From positions 1 to 61,237 of the IMG/VR virus record IMGVR_UViG_3300042939_000506: a DNA stretch of 61,237 bases, one strand, 5' to 3'. The position numbers and the translations under genes are program-made. Source of the DNA: a virus. The notes under the pieces were generated by a model. The model ran no database searches, was not told the origin of the DNA, and saw only the letters and a list, made by a program, of their open reading frames with translations. Below, one piece after another: positions 16,085 through 24,537 of the stretch. How positions within the stretch are numbered: position 1 is the first letter of the stretch; every line of letters starts with the position of its first letter.

Positions 16085-17869
16085 TTACCACGTCTGTAGT
16101 GCGATTCGTTTCCATTGGTTGTCGGCCACGGCGATGTAGAGCCAGTTGTTGTCGACGGCGTACATTCCCCGCCTGCCAGGATCGTTGTTGCGTACCGGAG
16201 GAACGACACGAGTGCCCGGCACCTGCACTTGCTCGTTCATCCCCTCTTGGTTAATCGCAATCTTGGAGAAGATCGACATTGTGCTGTCGGGACCGCCGGC
16301 GTTGATGGAAGTGCAGACCACATCTCCGCTGGCGAACACCTCAAAGACGTTCGACGGAGGCCCGTTGAGGTAGGGCATACAAGTTATCAGAGACACATCT
16401 TCGGCACCGGGACCCTCGATCCTCGGGCTCAAGGTCATCACGCCGTGCAATGGGGAGGAAATCGACGTTCTGACGATCTTCGGGTTGATGGACAAAGCCT
16501 GCTGAGAAGCGGTTTCGCTGTTGAGGACGCTCTCCTGGCCCAGTGTGATCTTGGTGGTCGGTGTGGCGGCGGCGGTCCAGTTCACCACCATTCCCCCGGT
16601 GGCCGAGATCGTGGGGTTGTTGATTGTCGGGGACTGGATCGTCTTGTTCGACAGTGTGACGATGTTCCCGGCGGTGGCAACCTGATTCGCCGCAACAATC
16701 TGGCTGGTGATGTTGGTATTGCCGGTTGTGGTGGCGTACACGTTGCCGCGCAGGGCAGCAAGTACCAGATGCGAGGTACCCGCCGCCGTGTCGATGCCGT
16801 TCGACGTAATCAACTGCGTGCCACCCTTGCGGGTGCGTGTCACGAACTGTGCGTCACAATCGGCGGTCAAATCGTGCCGGAACCCAATTGCGATCGGTTT
16901 ACCAGACGCGCTACTGAACGGCGAACCCTCAGGATTCAACCACTCCCGCGCATCCAAAATCTGGAAATAACCAGGGTTCCGGCGCGGAGGATCAATACCC
17001 GCCGCGATGTCAGCATCGTTGAAACCAGGATCAGGCACCCGAATCGCAGTGATCTCAGGGCGTCCCAACTCCGGTTCGTCCATCAGGTAGTCCCGCACCC
17101 ACGTTTCAAGGCGAGCCTTGAACACCTGCCACGGCGACACCTTCACGACCTTCGGATTGACCTTCTCCGGGCCGAGCACCAAAATGTCGGTGTCGTCGGT
17201 GATCTCGTCAATCGGCTGCAGTGATCCGGCATCGAAAACGCCGTCAGAACCGTCAGCACCGTCCTTGCCGTCCGCACCGTCAGCACCGTCCTTGCCGTCC
17301 GCACCGTCGGCCCCGTCAGCACCGTCAGCACCGTCCTTGCCGTCCGCACCGTCGGCCCCGTCCTTGCCGGGAGGTCCCGGCGGGCCTGCGACCAGACCCG
17401 CCGCCAGCTGGCCGGGAACCCGCATCACCGTGACCAGATCCACCACCGCCCCGTCCTCGCACGGTGCCTGAAACACAAACGAGGCAATGGAGCCGGGCCG
17501 AGACCCGAACTTGATGTTGTGGAACGACACCTCGTAGAACAGCGGTGTCTCCAACGCCAACAGCGGCGAGTCACCGACCAGGCACACCCCGTCGGGAATG
17601 TCGACACAGCACTCGCAGCAGCCGGGGTGGCGCGGCTTCTTCTTGAGCCGGACCCGACCGTCCTCGTCGATCACACCGGTCACCGGGCTCAGGGCTATAC
17701 CGGCAGGGTTGGGTTCGGCGCTCAACGCTCGGATCAGGTCCCCGTTGGCCAGCATCGGAGAAAACCGGATGGTCCCGGTGATCGGGACCAGCTTGTCCGG
17801 GTCGGTGCAGTTCTCGGCGTTGAGGACGTAGAAATGCCCGACAGCGGTGAAGTGGTGCGGACTAGCCAT
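16085..17869 (-). CDS. Minor tail protein / fibre with collagen-like repeat
   Basis: A 594-residue protein starting at ATG 17869, with an AGAGGA site upstream. The N-terminal 150 residues form a cysteine-containing beta domain. Next comes a Gly-X-Y stretch of about 16 triplets (GPPGPPGKDGADG pattern, about residues 160-210), which should form a trimeric collagen-like shaft. The C-terminal 350 residues have repeated beta strands (SPTINNPTISATGG) typical of fibre heads. It is probably the receptor-binding tail fibre and is the distal gene of the tail module. Confidence 0.8.
   Translation of the reverse strand: MASPHHFTAVGHFYVLNAENCTDPDKLVPITGTIRFSPMLANGDLIRALSAEPNPAGIALSPVTGVIDEDGRVRLKKKPRHPGCCECCVDIPDGVCLVGDSPLLALETPLFYEVSFHNIKFGSRPGSIASFVFQAPCEDGAVVDLVTVMRVPGQLAAGLVAGPPGPPGKDGADGADGKDGADGADGADGADGKDGADGADGKDGADGSDGVFDAGSLQPIDEITDDTDILVLGPEKVNPKVVKVSPWQVFKARLETWVRDYLMDEPELGRPEITAIRVPDPGFNDADIAAGIDPPRRNPGYFQILDAREWLNPEGSPFSSASGKPIAIGFRHDLTADCDAQFVTRTRKGGTQLITSNGIDTAAGTSHLVLAALRGNVYATTTGNTNITSQIVAANQVATAGNIVTLSNKTIQSPTINNPTISATGGMVVNWTAAATPTTKITLGQESVLNSETASQQALSINPKIVRTSISSPLHGVMTLSPRIEGPGAEDVSLITCMPYLNGPPSNVFEVFASGDVVCTSINAGGPDSTMSIFSKIAINQEGMNEQVQVPGTRVVPPVRNNDPGRRGMYAVDNNWLYIAVADNQWKRIALQTW
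17233..17390 (-). repeat. DNA repeat encoding Gly-X-Y triplets
   Basis: Near-identical short units (GACGGTGCTGACGG type) encode the collagen-like shaft of the tail fibre. Such tracts readily gain or lose units by recombination, so shaft length may vary between related phages. Confidence 0.75.
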
Positions 17870-18173
17870 TCGATTCCTCTTTCTCAAGCACCGTGCGAAC
17901 ATCAGAAGGCCGGATAAGCTTGGTGCGGTCCTTGAGGACATGCGGGATCGTGCCGTCACCGACGAGCTTCTTCAACCGGTTCATGCTGATACCGGCCACC
18001 ACACCGGGAATGTGAGTCATCGGGATGGCGGTGTCGTCTTCTCCACGGCCCTCCACCCGGTCACCGTGATCTTCGGTGGAGCCTTCCGACCAGGATTTCC
18101 CGGCCAGCAGCAGCTTCGCCAGCGACTCTGGCAGGTCGACGTTGATTTCGCCGTTGGTGATTTCCATAGTCAC
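17862..18173 (-). CDS. Hypothetical tail-operon protein, 103 aa
   Basis: Starts at GTG 18173 (GTGA overlap) or ATG 18167, and ends eight bases inside the fibre gene. It is acidic at the start and basic at the end, with VLKDRTKLIRPSDVRTVLE resembling a small helical DNA- or protein-binding motif. No family recognised. Confidence 0.65.
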   Translation of the reverse strand: MTMEITNGEINVDLPESLAKLLLAGKSWSEGSTEDHGDRVEGRGEDDTAIPMTHIPGVVAGISMNRLKKLVGDGTIPHVLKDRTKLIRPSDVRTVLEKEESNG

Positions 18174-19066
18174 AGCACTTTCGGTGGAGCAGTGGCATGA
18201 ACGGTGATATGAGCGCTGGAGTAGGCGTTCGCCGGCTGCCCGCCGTGCAAGATGGCGTGCTCGTCGGTGGTGGTGTAGATGAGAACCCGCCGACCGCCGT
18301 TGTCATCAACCTCCCACAGCACCTGCGCGGGGCCGTTGGAGGTGTTGACGAACGTGCGCGAAGGGGTGGTGGGAACATGCACGAATCCGATCCAGCGGCG
18401 GTTGAACCCCGCAGCACCACCCACGTTTATCGAAGCTGCCCCGTTGTTGTCACCGCCCACATGATTGGAGGCAGTACGGTTGCTCATTGTCACCGAATTA
18501 GAGCGGAAAGCATACGTCGGATTACCGTCCTTGCCGGTCAAATCCGTTCCCGTTGTGCAGGTGATAACCACTTCCTGCGGTGTCTGCGAGGGGTCAGGGG
18601 TGATTGTCAGCCAGTAGCCCCGGATGGTTCCGCGAGTACGGTCAGCGGCCACGCTTGCGCTGTTGTACTCCGCAAAGAACGTGCAGTCTTTCCCGCCGTA
18701 AGTGACTTTCATCGTCCAAGTACTGCCGCCTGGAACAATAGGCGGGATCATGTAGGACACGAACACCAGCAGGAAATTGTCGTCCGGGCCGGGGGTGTGC
18801 AAATAACTGACGTTCATCGTTTTCGATGCCGTGATGAGCGAAGCGCCCTCACCAACAACAGGTGTGGGGATTCGGACGTTATCGGGAACCGGAACCAGAT
18901 GGGCGGGTAGCTCCGACTTCTTCACATAGTCCCGCAGGTCGGTTCTGGTGGCACACTCGGCGGCTGGCAGCACGCCCAGAGCGCGGGTCGGCACGGTGAT
19001 CTGCGTCGGATCGCCAGTGCGATTACGGTTTCCGATCATCGGGGCCATCTTGTTGCTTGCAGTCAC
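18170..19066 (-). CDS. Minor tail protein, 298 aa
   Basis: A beta-rich protein without a recognisable enzymatic motif. It contains strings of short strands (STWTMKVTYGGKDCTFFAEY) and a C-terminal domain with repeated T/V segments. It is coupled on both sides by GTGA overlaps within the tail-tip gene block. The minor tail assignment rests on location and composition. Confidence 0.65.
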   Translation of the reverse strand: MTASNKMAPMIGNRNRTGDPTQITVPTRALGVLPAAECATRTDLRDYVKKSELPAHLVPVPDNVRIPTPVVGEGASLITASKTMNVSYLHTPGPDDNFLLVFVSYMIPPIVPGGSTWTMKVTYGGKDCTFFAEYNSASVAADRTRGTIRGYWLTITPDPSQTPQEVVITCTTGTDLTGKDGNPTYAFRSNSVTMSNRTASNHVGGDNNGAASINVGGAAGFNRRWIGFVHVPTTPSRTFVNTSNGPAQVLWEVDDNGGRRVLIYTTTDEHAILHGGQPANAYSSAHITVHATAPPKVL

Positions 19067-20148
19067 GGTTTCACCCTCCCGTCGATTTCGATGCCCGTCG
19101 CTGCGATCAGCGACTCAAGAACGTCATTGAGCAACCAGAACATCCGCTGGATCGACTCTGCTGTCGCGTTCGGACCGTTCATCGCGTCCAGCAGTTCCTG
19201 GTAAGCGCGCTTGGTCAGATAGTTGTTCAGCACGAACTCGACCACATCGTTGATTGCCTGCCGGGTATTGCCCAGATCGACCTCATATTTATCGGAAAGA
19301 TCATCCAGAGCGGACTTCTCAGCCTTCTTCTCCAACGCCAGATCCGCGTACTGAATCACAGTGCCGACTTGCTGGTCGATGTACTGGGTGTTCAACCGGA
19401 TCTGATTTTGCAAGCCGTCAGTAACCGTCACGTCAGCCTTTTTCGCCAACTCCTGCCCAACCAGCGTCATATCCCCAGCGTGCAAGTCGGTGAGGTTCTG
19501 ATTCTGCTCACCGATATAACCCATCGTGTTAGCAAGCTCGCTGTCCAGCTTGGTTTCCAACGCAGCAATCCGCGCCAGCAACGGGGCCGTCGCCGCCGCC
19601 ACCGCGGCCTCGACAGCCGCCTGGTCGATGGCACCGCCAGAAGCCTCAAGCGCGTCGTCGATGGTGAGAACACGCTTGCCGTTGACGCTCAGATTCCCGC
19701 CCGGAACCTCAATGTCCATGCTCACCGGGTTGGGGTTCGGCCCGGAAGCTGTCAGGTTCAGTGCTTCGATAACAACTTTGGCGTTCGGGCTGGCATCTTT
19801 GACGTTGAGTCGGATGCGTTCCGGCAGCGCGTTCATCTGCGACTGCACCGCCTGGAAGATCATGGGTGCAAGATCGGTGAGCTTTTCCTCAAGAATCGTC
19901 GTCCAGTTCTCCTCGGTCAGCCCGAGCGGGACCTCCGCGACAGCCGCCTCGATGAGGGCGGTGACTGCCGCCGCGTTCAGACCACCACCGGTCTGTAGCC
20001 CTCCTGTCGCCGCCGCGATAAGCTCCGCAACCTGCTCCGCTGTCAAGCCGGGGTTACCAACCACCCGTTTGATCTCGGTGTTCACTACCACCGGAAGCTG
20101 TGTGCCGGGTGCCTTCTCGGTGTTGATGGAGATGAGCTTGTTGGTCAC
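19063..20148 (-). CDS. Minor tail protein with coiled-coil, 361 aa
   Basis: Mostly alpha-helical with alanine/leucine heptads (AAVEAAVAAATAPLLARIAALE), which suggests a long trimeric coiled coil. A central beta segment carries a VPGGNLSVNGKRVLTIDDA-type fibre motif. An AGGGG site lies five bases before the GTG. It is likely a structural fibre or spike component. Confidence 0.7.
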   Translation of the reverse strand: MTNKLISINTEKAPGTQLPVVVNTEIKRVVGNPGLTAEQVAELIAAATGGLQTGGGLNAAAVTALIEAAVAEVPLGLTEENWTTILEEKLTDLAPMIFQAVQSQMNALPERIRLNVKDASPNAKVVIEALNLTASGPNPNPVSMDIEVPGGNLSVNGKRVLTIDDALEASGGAIDQAAVEAAVAAATAPLLARIAALETKLDSELANTMGYIGEQNQNLTDLHAGDMTLVGQELAKKADVTVTDGLQNQIRLNTQYIDQQVGTVIQYADLALEKKAEKSALDDLSDKYEVDLGNTRQAINDVVEFVLNNYLTKRAYQELLDAMNGPNATAESIQRMFWLLNDVLESLIAATGIEIDGRVKP

Positions 20149-20156
20149 CGACGCCC

Positions 20157-20882
20157 CTATCCGTACTCGACGTAATCCAGGGCCGCGGAGAATCTGCGTG
20201 GCCCGAGCCCTAACTTTTCCTTAGCCCCGTGCACCCGCAGCCCCAAGCTGCGGTTCCCGGTCCCGGTGGCCACCATGTTCGTCGAGTCGTTCCAGGTCCC
20301 CAGCGACACTCCGTCGCGGAACATGGTGTAGAGCTTGCCCTTCCACTCCAATCGCACGATGTTCCCCGGCGAGTACGCCCCGAACCGGGCGACCACGGTT
20401 TCCTTCAAGCCCTGACGGACGATCAGACCGATCTCTGAGGCGGCCAGCCAGATACCGACCCCGGCGTTGAATCCGGTGTTGGACACCCGCCCGTAGACGT
20501 GCGTCTGATAGTTGATGTCCCCGAGCAGCGTCTTGGTGGAATCGCCCATCGTTGCGACCAACGCCTCGACATAACCGTCCTCGGTGGGCGAGGTGGCCTT
20601 CGCGTAACGCATGTAGGAGATCCGCTCAAACACCCCGGCGGTGAAGTTGTCGGGAATCCCTATCCGGCAGCGGTTGTCGACAACGGAGGCGACGTGATCC
20701 AGAGAGGGGCCGTGATTGACCCAGGAGCCGTCGTCGTCGAGCTCGGCGTCGGGCCGGTTGAAGTCGTCGTACACCTGAACGGCGTTCCAGACGGTGGTGC
20801 GGCCCAGCATGATGCGACTGACGGGCTTGGCCCCCAGCCGAGCAGCAGTGATGGGCTTCGCCCCAAACCGTAGTGTGCTCAC
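20157..20882 (-). CDS. Minor tail protein with lectin-like (DUF7257-type) domain
   Basis: A 241-residue protein opening with two imperfect repeats (RFGAKPITAARLGAKPVSR). It is followed by a jelly-roll-like domain beginning YDDFNRPDAELDDDGSWV and ending in the LDYVEYG motif common to mycobacteriophage tail-tip proteins. The same fold recurs in the protein at 24535-25809. It is probably involved in carbohydrate or envelope contact. Confidence 0.7.
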   Translation of the reverse strand: MSTLRFGAKPITAARLGAKPVSRIMLGRTTVWNAVQVYDDFNRPDAELDDDGSWVNHGPSLDHVASVVDNRCRIGIPDNFTAGVFERISYMRYAKATSPTEDGYVEALVATMGDSTKTLLGDINYQTHVYGRVSNTGFNAGVGIWLAASEIGLIVRQGLKETVVARFGAYSPGNIVRLEWKGKLYTMFRDGVSLGTWNDSTNMVATGTGNRSLGLRVHGAKEKLGLGPRRFSAALDYVEYG

Positions 20883-21295
20883 GTCGTCGAAATGATGTAG
20901 AGCGTGTTCGGGTCAGGCGAGGTTAGCGCCGCGTAGGCGGTGGAGGTGATCGGAACGATCCGCAGCGGCAGGAACGACCCTGCCGGGTCGGCTGCGGTGA
21001 CCACCCCGGTGTTGACCTTGGCCGGCGTCACCGCCTTGTCGGCCAGCTTTCCTGTCGTCACCGCCACATCTTTGATGTCGGCGGTCTCCACCGCCCCGGA
21101 GGCGATCTTGACCGACGTGACCGCACCGTCGTTGATCTTCTCGGTGGTGACGTTCTTGTCCACCAGCTTGGCGGTGGTGATCGTGTTGTTGTTCACCGTG
21201 GACGGTGCGACCTCGGACAGTTCCTGACGAACCTCGGGGGCCAGCCGCTCCCCAACCGGCTTGGAGGGGTCATAGGAAATGAACAGGTCGGCCAT
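20879..21295 (-). CDS. Minor tail protein with repeated TTxKLxDxAVT motif
   Basis: A 138-residue protein built of repeats of about ten residues (TTAKLVDKNV, TTEKINDGAV, TSVKIASGAV and so on), typical of phage fibre stalk sections. The ATG 21295 start lacks a ribosome binding site but has TAATCT seven bases upstream. Confidence 0.7.
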   Translation of the reverse strand: MADLFISYDPSKPVGERLAPEVRQELSEVAPSTVNNNTITTAKLVDKNVTTEKINDGAVTSVKIASGAVETADIKDVAVTTGKLADKAVTPAKVNTGVVTAADPAGSFLPLRIVPITSTAYAALTSPDPNTLYIISTT

Positions 21296-21302
21296 GCGGC
21301 CA

Positions 21303-21308
21303 AGATTA
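21303..21308 (-). promoter_or_regulatory. -10 box TAATCT before tail gene (leaderless)
   Basis: TAATCT ends seven bases before ATG 21295 on the minus strand. The same box at the same distance precedes the head-tail adaptor gene at 36452. Confidence 0.45.
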
Positions 21309-21313
21309 GAGAC

Positions 21314-21658
21314 TCAGAGGGCAACGGCGGCAAAAGCGTCGAACGACGCCTCAACCTCCTCCTGCGAGAAGCCCTGCGGCTGCGCGACGTAATTGTTGCC
21401 GTTCAGTTTTGCGTCCACCATCGGCGAATACAGCTTGTCGAGGAACTGGGAACGCTTGAAGTCGGAATCCTTGGCCCCTTCGTTGGCGATGCTCTCAAGA
21501 ATCGCCATTTCGGTCAGATCCAAAGCCAGGTGCATGTTCGCCAAATCCATCGGAAGGCTGATGCCCGACTGCAGCATCTTGACCCGGATGGTGCGCCAGT
21601 GATGAGCCGTCAGCACGCTTAGCGTGATGACGGCGACGTAGGGCGGGCAGTGCCCCAC
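21314..21658 (-). CDS. Hypothetical tail-operon protein, 114 aa (possible frameshift partner)
   Basis: GTG 21658 is the first start; downstream starts are possible. The protein is largely helical (MDLANMHLALDLTEMAILES) with an acidic C-terminus. It overlaps the preceding gene by 40 bases in the -1 frame, so it could be made separately or as a fusion by frameshifting. No clear slippery heptamer was seen. Confidence 0.6.
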   Translation of the reverse strand: MGHCPPYVAVITLSVLTAHHWRTIRVKMLQSGISLPMDLANMHLALDLTEMAILESIANEGAKDSDFKRSQFLDKLYSPMVDAKLNGNNYVAQPQGFSQEEVEASFDAFAAVAL

Positions 21659-21981
21659 GTCGCCACCGCTCTGGCGATCCTATCAATGCTGTCGGCGGGA
21701 GCTTCCCCGGAGATCATTTCGACATAGATGCGTTCCATTTCACCCTCGGCAAGATGGTTACGGACGAACAGCACCAGATAGTCCACGCGGGACGACACCT
21801 CGATCTGAGCGTTCGCGGCCATCGCCAGCGCAGGAATGGCATTGACCATTGGTCGGCGGGCCTTAACGATTCCTACACCTTCGACTTCAAGGTCGTGGAA
21901 CTTGGCCGGGTTTCGTTCCCAGCACTCCCACTGATCGGCGTCACCGATCATGTCGTCCAGCCCAGACGGCGGCTCGTACAC
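21619..21981 (-). CDS. Hypothetical tail-operon protein, 120 aa
   Basis: A GTG start preceded by GGAGG only three bases away. The protein has an acidic N-terminus (LDDMIGDADQWECWE) and a helical C-terminal half. It lies upstream of and overlaps the 114-residue gene, giving a two-gene layout that recalls tail-assembly chaperone pairs, though it is far from the tape measure gene. Function unknown. Confidence 0.6.
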   Translation of the reverse strand: MYEPPSGLDDMIGDADQWECWERNPAKFHDLEVEGVGIVKARRPMVNAIPALAMAANAQIEVSSRVDYLVLFVRNHLAEGEMERIYVEMISGEAPADSIDRIARAVATWGTARPTSPSSR

Positions 21982-21988
21982 GGCCCTC

Positions 21989-23299
21989 CTAGAGTTGCTG
22001 CGCTCCCGGTATCACGATGCTCACACTGATCGACCAGCTGGCGAAGTAGGCACGCGGCACGGTGGCGAACAGACGCTCCCACGTCGGATTGGGTGGGCTG
22101 TTCAACGACGCCACTGCCAGTGAGACCGACGTTCCGTTACGTTCAGCAACCGCGGTCATGCCGTCCGGCGGTGTCTGCGCCACCGCCGCCGGACCCAAAG
22201 TGAGATCCAGCGGATTGTCCGTTCGGGCGAAGAAACTCGCGCACAGCAGCAGTTGGCCGTTACGGGCGACCGACGGTGCGATGTGCAGTTCACCGTCCTT
22301 TGCCCAGCGGCGGCGGGTGGATGCCACCGCCCACCCCAGACTGCCGACATCACCGCCCACCGACCCGGCGTTACGCAACGCGACCAGGCACACCACTTCC
22401 TCGATGAGGGTGCTGTTCCCGAAGGTGTAGTTCGCTGGTTCCGACGCACCTGCCACCTTGGTAAACACGCGCAGGTGCGACCCACCCAGACCGGCCAGGC
22501 CGTCGTTGACGCTGTGCAGTAACGCCCATCCTGCCGGGGCGGTGATGGCGTTGGAGGTACCGGCGTTGTTACCGCAGATGGCCACCAGAACGTCCCCCGC
22601 CGCCACACCGGTCGGTTTCGTCACGGTGACGGCGGTGTTGATTGCCGTGGCGGTGGTCGGAGTGCCGACGATCTGAGGGACAGGACGCGGCCCCGGTTCG
22701 GTGATCTGCGGAACGGCGAACAGGTCCAGGCGCAGAGCCCCGGCGATCACATTGGACTCGGTGTTGGAGTCTCCACCGTCAATGGGCGTGGACTCCCAGA
22801 ACTCGCTGACGAACCGGACATCGACCTTGGCGGTGATGCTGGCCCCCGGAGCCACGGCAATCCAGCCGGTCAGCTGTGGCATCAACGGAATGGTGGTGGA
22901 GGGTTGCCGCACCTCATGAACACCGAACCCGGTGCCCAGGCTGAGCAACCCGCCCATGCCGGCGTCAGCACCGCCGCCGAACCGGGACACCTCGGTCATG
23001 GTGGGGTTTCCGCTCAGAGCTAAACCGTGATCCATCCGAATGTAGCCGCGTGAGCGGGTCTGCAGAGCCACCGACGAACCGCTCTGTGTGACCAGCCCGT
23101 ACACCTGCTGAGTCAGCGGAGAGTTGTTCGTCCACGTCCGGGTGATGGACTGCAGCAGATCGTTCTTCGCCGCTCCGCCTGTGGTTCCGTAGTTCCTGGC
23201 GGTGGCCTCGACCTCAGCGGAATCCACTCGCCGCAGCTGCATCCACGGTTGCGGAGCCAAAGCCCCGTCAGTGGCGTCGAAATGATTGGGATGGATCAC
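21989..23299 (-). CDS. Minor tail protein, 436 aa
   Basis: Starts at GTG 23299 in a GTGA overlap with the previous stop, rather than at the more distal open frame. The N-terminal 200 residues are a virion-type beta domain. The C-terminal part begins near VGTPTTATAINTAVTVTKPT and reads like an immunoglobulin- or carbohydrate-binding fold (PAGWALLHSVNDG). It probably sits at the tail tip. Confidence 0.65.
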   Translation of the reverse strand: MIHPNHFDATDGALAPQPWMQLRRVDSAEVEATARNYGTTGGAAKNDLLQSITRTWTNNSPLTQQVYGLVTQSGSSVALQTRSRGYIRMDHGLALSGNPTMTEVSRFGGGADAGMGGLLSLGTGFGVHEVRQPSTTIPLMPQLTGWIAVAPGASITAKVDVRFVSEFWESTPIDGGDSNTESNVIAGALRLDLFAVPQITEPGPRPVPQIVGTPTTATAINTAVTVTKPTGVAAGDVLVAICGNNAGTSNAITAPAGWALLHSVNDGLAGLGGSHLRVFTKVAGASEPANYTFGNSTLIEEVVCLVALRNAGSVGGDVGSLGWAVASTRRRWAKDGELHIAPSVARNGQLLLCASFFARTDNPLDLTLGPAAVAQTPPDGMTAVAERNGTSVSLAVASLNSPPNPTWERLFATVPRAYFASWSISVSIVIPGAQQL

Positions 23300-23895
23300 T
23301 GCGACCCCACCGGAGTAGCGAAAGCCAGCAGCCGTGTCCACCGGGCGTTGGCCTCCCAGCGCGGGTCGAACTCACTGGGCGTGGTCCACACTCCCGGCGT
23401 CTGAACCGCCGCCAGATACCGGAAATGAAGCACCTGCATCGACGGCACTACACCGACCGGAACCCAGGCGTGGGAGGAGTCGTAGTCGAAGAAGAATCGA
23501 CCGTACTTGAGGTCAGCCGCACTCACCTCAGGCCGGTCCACCTGCATCCTGCCGCCCACAGTGTCCTGCACCACCGAAGGGAACTCCGCGCTGGGGTCCA
23601 ACCCCACCGCCCAGGACCAGGCGTCGTGAATGAGCACCGTGGACGGCGACTGCGCCACCACGGTGCGTGGTGCCCGCAACACCTGAACATGCACGTCCTG
23701 CGGGTCGGGTGAGTTGTTGAACCACGTCAACTCGCCCTCAATGGTGGTCACCGGGTCGGGGCTGCGGGAAATCTCCCCGTCCTTGGTGGCCGTCAGGAAC
23801 CGTTCGGCCACGATTCGCGGAAACCAGTTGCGGCGCATCCCCACAGCCCCCGGTGTGGTCAGCATGTATTCGGCAGTGCAAACCCGCACACTCAC
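23296..23895 (-). CDS. Minor tail protein, 199 aa
   Basis: GTG 23895 is chosen by its GTGA coupling to the upstream gene. The beta-rich sequence contains WFNNSPDPQDVHVQVLRAPR and HDAWSWAVG. A matching pattern (WTNDAPVDVMVLIRVIRG, RDRWTWAID) occurs in the next gene upstream, so these two are probably diverged duplicates. Tail-tip location. Confidence 0.65.
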   Translation of the reverse strand: MSVRVCTAEYMLTTPGAVGMRRNWFPRIVAERFLTATKDGEISRSPDPVTTIEGELTWFNNSPDPQDVHVQVLRAPRTVVAQSPSTVLIHDAWSWAVGLDPSAEFPSVVQDTVGGRMQVDRPEVSAADLKYGRFFFDYDSSHAWVPVGVVPSMQVLHFRYLAAVQTPGVWTTPSEFDPRWEANARWTRLLAFATPVGSQ

Positions 23896-24524
23896 CCCAC
23901 AACCACCTTTCCCTGCTGCGGAAACACGACCAGCTGAACCCGCGACCACCCCGCCGCCGCTTCATGCTGCGGATTGTTCTTGTTGGCGTTGTCGCTCCAC
24001 GGCGGCGGGGTCCACACATAGCAGCGGTACCGCACGTTGATCCGCTGCCCTGGCGAGACCGGCCCCACCCACTCGTCGGCACACGTCGAACCCGACCACA
24101 CCCACTGCTTGCCGGGGTTGGGCTCAGCGACACTGTTGGTTCCCAGGTCGATGGCACTTCCGGTCTGAGAGTTGAACACTCCGGTCGTCAGCGGGGCTGT
24201 CGGCTCCCGGTCAATCGCCCAGGTCCACCGATCCCGAACCTGAATGGCGTTGGGGTTGCTGACGATCCAGGAGCGGTGCCCCCGAATCACCCGGATCAGC
24301 ACCATCACGTCCACCGGGGCGTCGTTGGTCCACCCGAACGAGGGAATGTCGATGAGCAGCTTTCCCGGCAGTGTCACCGTCGGGGCCAGCTTGCCGTCAC
24401 CGCCGGACTCGGCTTTCACATCAGCGACCAGACGCGGAACCGCCCAGCGGCGTAGCCGCAGCTGGCCGGCGTCGTCGATGTCAAGATGTTCGTCGGTGCA
24501 GACGTTGGGTTCCACCCAGTCCAT
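23892..24524 (-). CDS. Minor tail protein, 210 aa, paralogue of its neighbour
   Basis: ATG 24524 is chosen because TAGGCT lies seven bases upstream and there is no ribosome binding site for any start. It shares the order of motifs W.N.(S/A)P.D, VLIRVIRG and the (R/H)D.W.WA(V/I) block with the 199-residue product downstream. It is likely a tail-tip structural protein arising from duplication. Confidence 0.65.
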   Translation of the reverse strand: MDWVEPNVCTDEHLDIDDAGQLRLRRWAVPRLVADVKAESGGDGKLAPTVTLPGKLLIDIPSFGWTNDAPVDVMVLIRVIRGHRSWIVSNPNAIQVRDRWTWAIDREPTAPLTTGVFNSQTGSAIDLGTNSVAEPNPGKQWVWSGSTCADEWVGPVSPGQRINVRYRCYVWTPPPWSDNANKNNPQHEAAAGWSRVQLVVFPQQGKVVVG

Positions 24525-24531
24525 GTGCGGA

Positions 24532-24537
24532 AGCCTA
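24532..24537 (-). promoter_or_regulatory. -10 box TAGGCT, overlapping an upstream stop codon
   Basis: TAGGCT ends seven bases before ATG 24524. Its TAG is also the stop codon of the preceding tail gene, an economical overlap also seen at 48711. Confidence 0.45.

Noticed and set aside
17233-17390. CRISPR-like repeat array
   Set aside because: The repeats are in-frame Gly-X-Y codons of a tail fibre shaft with no spacers.
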